Below are positions 8,046 through 16,800 of a stretch of 46,123 nt of DNA, one piece after another. Source of the DNA: Pseudomonadota bacterium (lineage in GTDB: Bacteria > Pseudomonadota > Gammaproteobacteria > Burkholderiales > Burkholderiaceae_C); assembly GCA_023442945.1 (NCBI GenBank), contig JAEZWW010000093.1, positions 1 through 46,123 of the forward strand, written 5' to 3'. A program made the position numbers and the translations under genes. Below the pieces are notes generated by a model. It worked only from the letters and a program-made list of their open reading frames with translations. It was not told where the DNA came from and did not search any database. Each line of letters starts with the position of its first letter. The stretch's first letter is position 1.

Positions 8046-9105
8046 ATACATCCCATTCTTGAAATTCAAGACAAACGAGGTGGCCGGACTCTCAATGCTC
8101 AGCTCGGAGCTTAAGACTAAGCTGACGCCATTTTTTGATCTACCTCGAAAGGATGGGATGACGACTACGGAATTCGAGAAATCCGCGGCTGCTTGCCGAA
8201 AAAAGGCAGATAAATATTTGACGAATTTTCCCTATATCTTTGTTGACTCTTTCGACATACCGGACTCCATTGCCACGAAGGGGACGCCAAACTGCAAGAC
8301 GGTTGTCAACGCCTTCAAAGATTTCGCGTACGTTCCGGTATTGGGGCTAGACAGGGCCGCGGATCACAACCAAGCGATAATTAATGCAAAGGCCGCCGGT
8401 GAAATTGTTTCCAACACTGTCGCCGTTCGCTTTCAAGCGGAGGAGTTTGCTTCCTTTGATTTGATTGAAGACGAACTGCTGGAGCTGATTGGCGCCGGCA
8501 GTGACGTCTTTTCAATTTGGGTATTTATATTTGATTGCAGAGTTTGCCTAACAAGCAATCGAATGAAAATCGCAGAGGACATTGCAAATTTTGTCCAGCA
8601 AGTAGACGGCAAAGCCGATGTAGACCAGTTCATTGTTGTAGGGTCTTCAATTCCTGCAACCATTACTGAAATTGCGCGACCGAGCGACGAGTCAGTCATT
8701 GCACGAGCCGAACTAGAAATATTCCATGCCGCCGAATCGATTGTTGGCACGGAAGTCTTGTCCCTCGGGGACTACACAATCGTCAGTCCGACGTATTCTG
8801 AACTCACTATTGCGCCAGAACTCCTTCTAAGCGTCATGGCCCCAAAGGTTTTCTACGCCTTTCAGAATGTCCACTATATTGCTCGTGGCGGACGAATAAA
8901 GGCCAAAGGATATGGGCAGTATGATGATATTTGCGCTGAAATATCAGAAAAAATCTTCTTTCGAGGCGCCAAGTATTCCTGGGGTGATGAGTTTATTAAA
9001 TTGCGCGCAGATGGAATTCGCGAAAAAAAGATCACACCCTCCACCATTCTGAAACCAACCATTTGCGGCCACATTACATACATGGCACTGGATTATCCCA
9101 GCTAG
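8029..9105 (+). CDS. Beta family protein (phage P4 Beta / sce7725-like)
   Basis: A 358-residue protein with the N-terminal pattern of the Beta protein family: YIPFLKFKTNEVAGLSML followed by a PFFDLPRKD segment. A central FIVVGSSIPATI, then SLGDYTIVSP and a C-terminal HYIARGGRIKAKGYGQY, also fit. In phage P4 the Beta protein protects the host from the toxic Gop product, and the gop-beta-cII locus has been reported as anti-phage. Other members sit next to sce7726-type genes. Here it overlaps the protease gene by 17 bases and converges with an sce7726-like gene, overlapping by 32 bases. Biochemical role unknown; likely the regulatory or immunity part of a multi-gene system. Confidence 0.75.
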   Translation: MAANHKYIPFLKFKTNEVAGLSMLSSELKTKLTPFFDLPRKDGMTTTEFEKSAAACRKKADKYLTNFPYIFVDSFDIPDSIATKGTPNCKTVVNAFKDFAYVPVLGLDRAADHNQAIINAKAAGEIVSNTVAVRFQAEEFASFDLIEDELLELIGAGSDVFSIWVFIFDCRVCLTSNRMKIAEDIANFVQQVDGKADVDQFIVVGSSIPATITEIARPSDESVIARAELEIFHAAESIVGTEVLSLGDYTIVSPTYSELTIAPELLLSVMAPKVFYAFQNVHYIARGGRIKAKGYGQYDDICAEISEKIFFRGAKYSWGDEFIKLRADGIREKKITPSTILKPTICGHITYMALDYPS

Positions 9106-9664
9106 CTGATCGAGAGCGACGGGATGCGAGGACTCTTCCGACATTCTCATTGATCACACTTTTTGGAGCGGTCGCAGCGATCAATGCTGCGATCTTCTGC
9201 CGATTCATTTTCTCAAGTGAACCATTGTTCAAGCCGGCGAACTCAATCAGTTCAGAGCGCCATAGGCTTAGCAATGCAGTCTCCGGGCTATACATAGCGT
9301 TCCGCGTCGCGCCGCGCACGTGTCTGAATTTTACCGTACTCCCTCGTACGGCTTTTGCGACTATGATTCCCCAGTGCTGCGGTACAATTTCCACCGCCCT
9401 GCGCAGATGATTGCTGGTTGTTACCAGAGATATGAGGGGAAATGCCCTGTCATAGTAGTGAGATTGGCGGACAACCCTATTGATTGAATCTGTTTCTCCC
9501 TTGATTTCATAGCAATGCATCGTCTTGTAGATCGCGACCACGTCGGCGATCGCGTTGCTATTGCAAACATGAACTTCTTCCAAGGTCGCAAGCGGGGCCT
9601 TCGCTCTACGCCTCAAGCTGCTAATTAGCATTAGCCTAATTTCCTTGTCATTCAGTTTATTCAT
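9074..9664 (-). CDS. sce7726 family protein, PD-(D/E)XK nuclease-like
   Basis: A 196-residue protein starting at the ATG at 9664, which has AGGAAG about 7 bases upstream. Its core matches the PD-(D/E)XK nuclease pattern: Glu30 in a helix, Asp41 in IADVVAIY, then CYEIKGETDS with Glu53 and Lys55, and RQSHYYDR with Gln67 in a QxxY-like motif. The sce7726 family shares this layout and commonly accompanies Beta/sce7725 proteins. The gene is convergent with the Beta gene rather than in the same operon, so it may have its own promoter near 9665-9780. It probably cuts DNA or RNA; the target is unknown. AT-rich codon use groups it with the island. Confidence 0.72.
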   Translation of the reverse strand: MNKLNDKEIRLMLISSLRRRAKAPLATLEEVHVCNSNAIADVVAIYKTMHCYEIKGETDSINRVVRQSHYYDRAFPLISLVTTSNHLRRAVEIVPQHWGIIVAKAVRGSTVKFRHVRGATRNAMYSPETALLSLWRSELIEFAGLNNGSLEKMNRQKIAALIAATAPKSVINENVGRVLASRRSRSASWDNPVPCM

Positions 9665-10030
9665 GGTGCACTTCCTACTGGCCATTCGAGGACGAAAGGG
9701 CGCGGAAAGCGAAATCTCGCCATATTTCCCCCAATGACTTAAACATTCCTGTTTCTGCGACAAACGCAGCGCATTGAATATGCGACACCTTGTTCTCGTC
9801 AGACCAATTGTTAGGTTGGTGGCGCAAAGTCTACCGGCCTGTGGCCGAAGCCCTTGCGCCGCGCAAGTACCCTCAGGCCGATTTCAGTGGCCGATCAACG
9901 ACGTAGACGCTGAGGGGTCAGGTGATCGTGGAAGCAGGTCTCCAGCCATCCACAGCGATTAACCTCGCTCAACTGAGGCAGCCATCGATTAGAACGGGAA
10001 TGCAGACTGCGTCGAACTGACGCCCATCCC
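9665..10030. other. Right edge of the island, no recognised gene
   Basis: This 366-base stretch lies between the sce7726-like start and the addA stop. A 5-bp hairpin CTGCG-ACAAA-CGCAG sits at 9755-9769. From about 9820 the base composition returns to high GC. A small plus-strand open frame at 9774-9962 shows no protein-like features. It must contain the promoter of the sce7726-like gene. No integrase remnant, tRNA or convincing attachment repeat was found. Confidence 0.4.
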
Positions 10031-13000
10031 TCACCCCATCACCCTCCCCTCCCCACTCAAAAACGCCACCCGCACCGCCTGCCCCGGGTACAGCTGTTCC
10101 ACTGCCGCGCGGTAGCGGCTGAGTTGGGCTTGCAGGGTGGCGTCGCGCTCGGGGTGGAAGGCGCTTTTGTAGTCGAGCACCCACCAGGCTTCGGGCTCGT
10201 CGGCGGTGGCGCGGCGGCGGACGAGGCGGTCGATGCGCAGGCGTTCGCCTTGATGGGTCAGCTCGACCTCGTTGAAGGCTTCCAGCACGTGGTCGGGGGA
10301 CCAGGCCCAGGCGCCAGCGCCGGTGTAGATGCGGCGGGCCAGTGCGTCGGCGCGGGCGGCTTGGTCGGCGCTGAGGGAGAAGCGGGTCAGCGCTTGCGTC
10401 AGCCTTTCGGCGCGCCAGCCGCCGGGGCCGTCGGCGGCGTTTTCCAGCAGCCAGTGCATGGCTTCGCCGAGGCGGGATGCGTCGGTCTTTTCGGTGATCG
10501 GCGTAACGTCGGGCGGATCGCCTTCTGCTGCGTTTTCAGGAGCTGGCCGCGCAAGTGGCTGTACGGCCGGCGGCAGATCCAGCATGCAAAACTGGTTGGG
10601 CGAAGGCGCTGCGTTATTCACTGTATCAGGCGCGGCGGTGAGGGCCGCTTCGGGTGCTTCCAACGCGTCGGCCAGGGGCTCGATGCGCTGCCACCAGCTG
10701 CTGGCGGGGACGTGGTGCGGGGTGACGCCGGACAGCACCAGGCGCTGGCGCGCGCGGGTCATGGCGACGTACAGCGCGTTCAGTTCTTCGCGCGCCTGGG
10801 CGGCGGCTTCTTCGCCCGCCAGATCGGCGGCGCTGGGCGGCGGCGCGTTGGTGTTGGCCAGGAAGACGAACTGGGTGGGCGCGGCGGCATCGCCGGGCCA
10901 GTCGATCAGCGCGCCGGGCTCGCCGCGGTTGGCCAGGCCCGCGGCGCTGTCGACCAGCAGCACCTCTTCGGCCTCCAGCCCCTTGGCGCCGTGCACCGTG
11001 AGCAGCTGCACCGCTTCGGGCGCGGCGTGGCGCGGGGCCATCAGGCGCTGGCGGCGCAGGGCGCGCACCCATTGGTAGGCGGTCAAGAAGCGGCCGCCCT
11101 GCACCTGCAGCGCGGCGCCCAGCAAGGCGCGCAACTGGGCGACGGTGTGGTCGCGCTCGGCCGGCGGCGCGGCGGCGGCAAAGCGCGCCAGCGCGTCGCG
11201 GTGGCTGTAAATGGCCTGCAGTGCGTCGTGCGGCGGCAGGCTGAGCAGCCAGTGCTGGTATTGCATCAAATCGGCGTGCAGCCCTACAGCATCTTGCGCG
11301 GGCAGCTTCACTTTTGGTAGCACATCCCACCACGCGGGCGCAGCCTGGTCGGGCGCGGCGGCGCGTTCGGCCTGCACGGCCAGGGCGATCTGGGTCAGCG
11401 CCACGTCGTCCAGGCCGAACAGCGGCGACTTAAGCGCCTGCGCCAGCGCCAGGTCGTTGCCGGGCGAGACCAGCGCGTCGACCAGGGCGAGCATGTCGCG
11501 CACCGGCGCCAGCTCGCCCAGCACCTGCTGCTCGGGCTGCTCACACGCGATGCCAAGCTGACGCAGTTCGGCCTGCAGCAGGCCCAGCGGACGGCGTTTG
11601 CGCGCCAGCACCATGATGTCTTTGGGCGCGCGGCCGCCGGCCACACGCGCGGCGATCCAGCGTGCGGCCTGGCGCGCTTCCAACATGCCAAGCTTTTCTT
11701 CCAGCGCGACGCGCGGGGTGCTGAGGCTGTCGCGCCAGGCCGGGCCTTCGTCTTCATCGCCATCGTCACCGCCGCGCGCGGCCTTGGGCGGGCGCGGGAT
11801 CAGCGACAGCGCGTCGACGGCGCCGGTGACGACCGACTGCGTGGTGTGGGCGCGGTAGCCGCTGAATTCGCCCGCGGTTTGCGCGGCCAGCATGACGTCG
11901 TTGACGCTGCCGAGCACGCGCGTGGCGTTGCGGTGCGTGTGGTCGCACGCCAGGCGGTCGCCGCCCAGCGCGTGCACGACGAAGTCCTGCGCGGCGGTGA
12001 ACACGCGCGGGTCGGCGCGGCGGAAGCGGTAAATGCTTTGCTTGGGGTCGCCCACGATGAAGACGCTGGGCGGCGTTTGCCCACCGCCGGCGCCGACATA
12101 GCTTTCCAGCCAGGCGTGCAGCGCCTGCCATTGCAGCGGGTTGGTGTCCTGAAATTCGTCGATCAGCAGGTGGCGCACGCGCGCGTCCAGGCGCTCTTGC
12201 ACCCAACCGCTGAGGAAGGGGTCGGACAGCAAGGTGAGCGCGGCGCGTTCAACGTCGCTCATGTCGACCCAGCCGCGTTCGCGCTTGAGCTGGCTGAACG
12301 CCGCGATCATCGGCCGCGTGAGGCGCGCCATGCGCAGGTGGTGGTCGCGCGCGGTTTGCTGCTGCTCGGCTTTCAAGAGCGCCAGGAGTTCGTCTTGCGC
12401 GGCGCGCACGTCGGCAATGGCGGCCAGCTTGTCGCTGAAGCGGCGCGGATCGCCGCCCTTGGTCAAGAGCGCGTCCTGCACGCCGGGCCAGTCCTGGTCG
12501 GCCAGTGCCTGGCGCAGTTGGGCGCCGGCTTCGGCATAGGTGCGGGCGCCGGGCGCCAGTGCGTCGGCGGCGGCCGTCAGCAGTGCGCGGCCGGGCTCGC
12601 GCACCAGCAGCCAGTCGGACGGCGCGGCGACGCCGGCCAGGCGCGAGTACACCGCGTCAAACGCGGGCACGGCGCTGTCCACGCAACCGGCTTCGTCGGC
12701 CAGCGCAAATTCCACGCGGCGGGCCAGCGCCGATTCCAGCGCGGCGTGCGTGCGTGAGCGGCCCAGCGCCTGCACCAACGCGGCGTAGTCGGCGCGCAGG
12801 CTTTCGTCGCGCGCGACCTGGCCGAGGTAGCGGCGCCAGACTTCGGCGACGGCGTCCTGGTCGTCTTCCAGCAGCTCGTAGGCCGAGGGCAGACCCAGGT
12901 CTTGCAGCACCTGCAAAGGCGCGCTGCGCAGCAAGGCGGCGAACCAGCTGTGGAAGGTGCGGATCTGCACGGTGCGGCCGTAGGCCAGCAGCGCTTTATA

Positions 13001-13396
13001 CAAATTTTGTAGCTGCTCGCGCAGATCCATGGCGGGCTGCGGGTCGATTCCTCGTATAACCAGTTCATGGACCAGGCGCTGCTGCCAAGCCGCGTCGGTC
13101 TCGGCCGGCGTACATTTCTCCGGGTCGGCCGGGCGCGGGCGGGCGAAGTCGCTCAGCCACTGCTGCAGGCGCTCGCGCATCTCACCGGCGGCCTTCTTGG
13201 TGAAGGTGATGGCCAGGATCTCTTGCGGCTCGGCCCCTTCCAGCAGCGCGCGCAGGATGCGCGACACCAGCATCCAGGTCTTGCCGGCGCCGGCGCAAGC
13301 CTCCACGGCCACGCTGCGGCGCGCGTCACAGGCGATGGCGTAGAAGGCTTCGCGCGTGCAGGGCGCGCCGTTGTGTTCGTAGGCGGGCGCACTCAC
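10031..13396 (-). CDS. addA: AddA-like helicase-nuclease subunit (UvrD/RecB family)
   Basis: An 1121-residue superfamily 1 helicase with a C-terminal nuclease. Motifs include Walker A ACAGAGKT at 33-40, LAITFTKKAAGEMR, Walker B LLIDEFQDTNPLQW, VGDPKQSIYRFRRADP, and near the end the RecB-type nuclease signature: GEAMHWLLEN, then LDYKS (Asp1075, Lys1077) and QLSRY. With AddB it resects double-strand breaks for RecA loading. The GTG at 13396 is chosen because AAGGAG lies 7 bases upstream; an in-frame ATG at 13432 has no such site. It follows addB by about 150 bases, which hold a dispersed repeat. Fragments of another repeat appear inside the gene, in the linker before the nuclease domain and near residue 125. 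Confidence 0.92.
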   Translation of the reverse strand: MSAPAYEHNGAPCTREAFYAIACDARRSVAVEACAGAGKTWMLVSRILRALLEGAEPQEILAITFTKKAAGEMRERLQQWLSDFARPRPADPEKCTPAETDAAWQQRLVHELVIRGIDPQPAMDLREQLQNLYKALLAYGRTVQIRTFHSWFAALLRSAPLQVLQDLGLPSAYELLEDDQDAVAEVWRRYLGQVARDESLRADYAALVQALGRSRTHAALESALARRVEFALADEAGCVDSAVPAFDAVYSRLAGVAAPSDWLLVREPGRALLTAAADALAPGARTYAEAGAQLRQALADQDWPGVQDALLTKGGDPRRFSDKLAAIADVRAAQDELLALLKAEQQQTARDHHLRMARLTRPMIAAFSQLKRERGWVDMSDVERAALTLLSDPFLSGWVQERLDARVRHLLIDEFQDTNPLQWQALHAWLESYVGAGGGQTPPSVFIVGDPKQSIYRFRRADPRVFTAAQDFVVHALGGDRLACDHTHRNATRVLGSVNDVMLAAQTAGEFSGYRAHTTQSVVTGAVDALSLIPRPPKAARGGDDGDEDEGPAWRDSLSTPRVALEEKLGMLEARQAARWIAARVAGGRAPKDIMVLARKRRPLGLLQAELRQLGIACEQPEQQVLGELAPVRDMLALVDALVSPGNDLALAQALKSPLFGLDDVALTQIALAVQAERAAAPDQAAPAWWDVLPKVKLPAQDAVGLHADLMQYQHWLLSLPPHDALQAIYSHRDALARFAAAAPPAERDHTVAQLRALLGAALQVQGGRFLTAYQWVRALRRQRLMAPRHAAPEAVQLLTVHGAKGLEAEEVLLVDSAAGLANRGEPGALIDWPGDAAAPTQFVFLANTNAPPPSAADLAGEEAAAQAREELNALYVAMTRARQRLVLSGVTPHHVPASSWWQRIEPLADALEAPEAALTAAPDTVNNAAPSPNQFCMLDLPPAVQPLARPAPENAAEGDPPDVTPITEKTDASRLGEAMHWLLENAADGPGGWRAERLTQALTRFSLSADQAARADALARRIYTGAGAWAWSPDHVLEAFNEVELTHQGERLRIDRLVRRRATADEPEAWWVLDYKSAFHPERDATLQAQLSRYRAAVEQLYPGQAVRVAFLSGEGRVMG
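10533..10575 (+). repeat. Dispersed-repeat fragment inside the addA coding sequence
   Basis: On the plus strand this reads TTTTCAGGAGCTGGCCGCGC then AAGTGGCTGTACGGCCGGC. It matches the intergenic copy at 41359-41422 over most of its length. In addA it encodes the Pro/Ala-rich linker PAVQPLARPAPENA before the nuclease domain, so an element of the repeat family seems to have been absorbed into the protein. Confidence 0.6.
13000..13027 (+). repeat. Possible second repeat fragment inside addA
   Basis: The plus strand contains AATTTTGTAGCTGCTCGCGC followed by AGAT, a 17-base match to the start of the dispersed repeat (compare 20297 and 45110). In addA it encodes the helix DLREQLQNLYK. The match is short and could be chance, but the adjoining T-run also agrees. 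Confidence 0.4.
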
Positions 13397-13468
13397 GGCA
13401 AACTCCTTGGCACTTGCGACAGCATCACACACGTCGTCCTCGCTGTGGCGCGACCACCAGGGCGTCCG

Positions 13469-13543
13469 CGGAGCGGGCTTGGCCCGGCCGCTGGGCGCGT
13501 CCCCTCGAGGGGAAAGCGCGCGCAGCGCGATTCAGGGGTGGGC
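13469..13543. repeat. GC-rich palindromic dispersed repeat between addB and addA
   Basis: The addB-addA gap contains GGCCCGGCCGCTGGGCGCG, CCCCTCGAGGGG and GCGCGCGCAGCGCGATTCAG, a chain of palindromes. Sequences of this form recur between genes in Comamonadaceae, from memory. Only one copy of this exact type is seen in the window. Confidence 0.45.
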
Positions 13544-13547
13544 AGTT

Positions 13548-16088
13548 TCACCATGCGTCCTTTCGGCACAGGCCGCGGGCGTCGCACCAGTCACACACCG
13601 AGCCTTCGCCCAAGGCAGGCAGCGGCGCGCCGGCGGCGATGCGCGCCATGTCGTCGCGCATGCCGGCGAGCAGCTGGTTGGCCAGCGCGGGCAGGTTCTT
13701 CAATTCATACAGCTTGGGCGTTTCGCGCTCGGCCAGGTTCAGGTACGCGGCGCGCGGCGCGGCGGCGCCGGACAACAGCGCGTAAAAGGGCAGCTGCGTG
13801 TCTTCGTTGCCGGCGGCCACGCGGTCTTTGCTGCGCTCGGCGCGCTCGGTCTTGTAGTCGATCAGCATGGGCGCGCCGTCGGGCTGGCGGTCGACGCGGT
13901 CCAGGCGGCCGAACAGGGCCAGACCCTCGGGCTCGGTGCGCAGCGCGGTCTCGGCGGATTCGAAACGCATGCCGGTCTGCTCGTAGTCGCTGAACCATTG
14001 CAGGTAAGCGTCTCGCAACCCCGGCCAGGCGACGCTGAAAGGAATGAATTCGCCCTCGTCCAGCCCCAGGCCCAGCTCGCGCATGGCTTGCGCGGCGGCG
14101 GCTTCCATCAGCGCCAGGCGGTCGGCGGCGGGGTCGGCCTGCAGCGCCTCATGAAAGTGGCGCAGCACGGCGTGGACCCAGTTGCCCCAGTCGCGCTTGT
14201 CGATGTCGACGTCCAGCTCGCCCTCGGCGCGCAGGCCGAGCTGGTGCAGCGCAAAGAAGCGGTACGGGCAGGCGCGCAGCATTTCATAGCTGCTGGCCGA
14301 CAAGCCCTTGGGCGGCAGCGCGGCGCCGCTAGGCGCGGGGCGCTGCTGCGGTGTGGCGGTCAGGACGCGCGACGTGCGCGGGTCGGTGCCGGGCAGCGGG
14401 AGCGCGGCACCGGATGGCGCAGTCAGGCCCATCTGCAAGGCCTGCACCAGGGGTGAAGGCGACAGGTGTTCGCCGCTGTCGTCACTGGTGCGCCACAGGA
14501 TGTCGACCTGCGGCACGCGCAGCACCAGGCGCCAGGCGGCGGCCTGGGCGTCGCGCAGGTCTTCACGCGAGGGCAGGTGCAAGGCCGCGCGTTGCGCAGC
14601 GCTCCAGGCGCCGGGCGGCTCGGGCATGGCGGGCAGGCGCCGCTCGTCCGCGCCCGGCACCACCAGCGCGGCGAACGGCCGGCCGAGCAGTTGGCTCATC
14701 GGCAGGATGACCACCGGCGCACCCGGCGGGGGCGGCGGGCGGAAGCTGGCGGCCTCCAGCGTGTCGGACACCCAGCGGGTGAATTCGCTCAAGGCCATGC
14801 GCCGCAGGGCGGACGGCCAATGGCGCCAGGCTTCCAACGCGGCTTCGTCCAGGCCCAGCGCATCAACCAGGGCCGCGCCAGCCGGGTCGCCCGCCAGCGT
14901 GGGCCAGATGCCCGCCCCGTCCAGCAGGCCGCGCGCGTGCGTCAGCCAGTCGCCCAGGGTCTGGCGGCCGTCCATGGGTGCGCGCCAGGCTTCCACCTGT
15001 GCGACCAGGGCTTGCGCGGCCACCAGCGCGCTGGCTTCCATCCAGCTGCGCACGGGCTGGCGGCGCAGCGCTTTTTCCAGCCGCTGGACGGCGGCAGCGT
15101 CGAATGCGGGCGCCAGTTTGAGCGCGTCCAGCACCGCGTCGGTCGACGCCATCGGTGCGCAGGCTTGCAGCAGCGCGTGTAACTGTGCTGCGGCGTGCGT
15201 GGTGGACAGCTTCCAGCCCGTCTCATCGCGCAGCGGCACGCCACGCGCGGCCAGCAAGGCGCTGATGCGGCGGGTCAGCACGCGGTCACCGGCGGACAAG
15301 GCCACCGGCACGCGCCCTGCCGCCAGGTGCTGCAGCACGCAGGCGGCGGCGCGTTCGGCCTCGTCTTCGCCGTCCAGACAGGCGTGCAGCGCGATTTGGC
15401 CCGTCGCATCGCCGGTGTCCGGTTGCACGCGCACGGTTTGCTCGAAATAGTGCTCGGCCAGGCTGGTGGTCAGCGGGTCGGCCTGCAGGCCTTCGACGAT
15501 GAGCAGCGCGTCCAGCTCGCGCCCGACACGCGGGGTAAACAGTACGTCGGTGGCGTAGTCGGAATTGGCGGCCCAGGCCACGGCGATGCGGCCCAGCGCG
15601 GCTTCCAGGGCCAACGGCCCGTCGCCCACCGGCGGCAAGGCCTGGCGCGCGTGCTCGGCCCAGTCGGGGCGCAGGCTGGCGGGCACGCTGGCCGCCATCT
15701 GGCCGAGCTGGCTGGCCAGCTCCACCAAAGGGCCGGCCAGCAATTGGCGCTGCGCACCCAGGCCCGCGCCTTCCAGTAAGGACGCGGCGCTGAGCAGGTC
15801 GCGGCCGTGATCAAAACTGAGGTCGTTCGGCCCGGGCTGGAAGGTGCCGACGCGGCTGGCCCAGTTGCGCGTGGTCTCAAAGCGCGGCACGAACCCGCTG
15901 GGAAAGCGCTTAGCCCACAGGCGCGTGGCCAGCGGCATCAGTTGCGCGTAGGGCAACAAAACCACCGTACGCGCCGGGTGGGCGCCCAGTTCACGCACTT
16001 GGGCGGCGAGCGTATCCAGCAGGCGTGCCCAGGCTGCCTGGACAGCGGCGCCGGCATCGGGCGCATCGGTTTCAGCTATGGGCGTCAT
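13548..16088 (-). CDS. addB: AddB-like PD-(D/E)XK nuclease with iron-sulfur cysteines
   Basis: An 846-residue protein beginning MTPIAETDAPDAGAAVQAAW at the ATG at 16088; the frame continues upstream but overlaps trxA on the opposite strand, so the internal ATG is used. The N-terminal two thirds resemble an inactivated helicase. The C-terminal nuclease has LIDYKTERAE (Asp744, Lys746) and QLPFYALL. Four cysteines, Cys607 (LRACPYRFF) and Cys832, Cys835 and Cys841 (CDWCDARGLC), fit the 4Fe-4S staple of AddB nucleases. It partners the downstream helicase AddA in break repair and, by family, can degrade foreign linear DNA. It is divergent from trxA. Confidence 0.9.
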   Translation of the reverse strand: MTPIAETDAPDAGAAVQAAWARLLDTLAAQVRELGAHPARTVVLLPYAQLMPLATRLWAKRFPSGFVPRFETTRNWASRVGTFQPGPNDLSFDHGRDLLSAASLLEGAGLGAQRQLLAGPLVELASQLGQMAASVPASLRPDWAEHARQALPPVGDGPLALEAALGRIAVAWAANSDYATDVLFTPRVGRELDALLIVEGLQADPLTTSLAEHYFEQTVRVQPDTGDATGQIALHACLDGEDEAERAAACVLQHLAAGRVPVALSAGDRVLTRRISALLAARGVPLRDETGWKLSTTHAAAQLHALLQACAPMASTDAVLDALKLAPAFDAAAVQRLEKALRRQPVRSWMEASALVAAQALVAQVEAWRAPMDGRQTLGDWLTHARGLLDGAGIWPTLAGDPAGAALVDALGLDEAALEAWRHWPSALRRMALSEFTRWVSDTLEAASFRPPPPPGAPVVILPMSQLLGRPFAALVVPGADERRLPAMPEPPGAWSAAQRAALHLPSREDLRDAQAAAWRLVLRVPQVDILWRTSDDSGEHLSPSPLVQALQMGLTAPSGAALPLPGTDPRTSRVLTATPQQRPAPSGAALPPKGLSASSYEMLRACPYRFFALHQLGLRAEGELDVDIDKRDWGNWVHAVLRHFHEALQADPAADRLALMEAAAAQAMRELGLGLDEGEFIPFSVAWPGLRDAYLQWFSDYEQTGMRFESAETALRTEPEGLALFGRLDRVDRQPDGAPMLIDYKTERAERSKDRVAAGNEDTQLPFYALLSGAAAPRAAYLNLAERETPKLYELKNLPALANQLLAGMRDDMARIAAGAPLPALGEGSVCDWCDARGLCRKDAW

Positions 16089-16190
16089 AGCGAGCGTGGG
16101 ATGGCCCGCCAGGGGCCTGGGTAGGGGGTTTCTGTCACAATGAAAGCACTTTATCCGGTCAGCCAGACCGATTTTCCCTAGGATTTGCCC

Positions 16191-16523
16191 ATGGCCAGCG
16201 ATTTGATCAAACACGTGAGCGACGGCTCGTTCGAAACCGATGTCCTGCAGTCTTCCAAGCCCGTGCTGGTGGACTTCTGGGCCGAGTGGTGCGGCCCCTG
16301 CAAGGCGATTGCGCCGACGCTGGACGAGCTGGCCAAGACCTACGACGGCAAGCTGCAGATCGCCAAGATCAACGTGGATGAAAACCGCAGTGTGCCGGCC
16401 AAATTCGGCATTCGCGGCATCCCGACGCTGATGGTGTTCAAGGACGGCCAACTGGCCGCCACCAAGGTCGGCGCCATGACCAAGGCGCAATTGGCCCAGT
16501 TCATCGACCAGCAACTGGCCTGA
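16191..16523 (+). CDS. trxA: Thioredoxin 1
   Basis: A 110-residue cytosolic thioredoxin with the active site WAEWCGPCKAIAP (redox Cys pair in WCGPC) and the cis-proline loop IRGIPTLMVFKDG. It reduces protein disulfides using thioredoxin reductase. The ATG at 16191 follows AGGAT. The trxA-rho order with addB divergent is common in Burkholderiales. A short hairpin with a T-run lies 55 bases after the stop, so it is probably transcribed on its own. Confidence 0.97.
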   Translation: MASDLIKHVSDGSFETDVLQSSKPVLVDFWAEWCGPCKAIAPTLDELAKTYDGKLQIAKINVDENRSVPAKFGIRGIPTLMVFKDGQLAATKVGAMTKAQLAQFIDQQLA

Positions 16524-16577
16524 TCGTCAGCCCCTTTCCTGCGCGCCGCTGAACCGCTTCGCACCGGCGGCGCGCCA

Positions 16578-16603
16578 CTGGGGATCGCAGTCCCCGGATT
16601 TTT
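16578..16603 (+). terminator. Probable weak intrinsic terminator after trxA
   Basis: GGGGA-TCGCAG-TCCCC forms a 5-bp perfect stem, extended by one wobble and one C-G pair, followed by a short T-run (ATTTTTCC). Confidence 0.45.
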
Positions 16604-16800
16604 CCTGTCATAATTCCCGTCCAAGGCGAGCGCGCAGTTGAGCGCCCGCCCCGCGCCCTGGCCACTCAGACCAGCAAGGCGCGAGCTTCCAGGCCCGTTC
16701 CGGACCTGTCCAACTCCCCCAAGATTTTTGATTTCCGATGGCCCGTTGATTGGCCCATTGCGCCGATCCGCCGTCTGCACCACCCGCAGGACCCAACTCC

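Noticed and set aside
9801..9820. An integron attC-like end (GTTAGGT) near the island's right edge
   Set aside because: No matching RYYYAAC partner or folded arms lie within the expected distance and no integrase is present.
9774..9962. A small plus-strand open frame beside addA
   Set aside because: It has no ribosome-binding site and no protein-like features.
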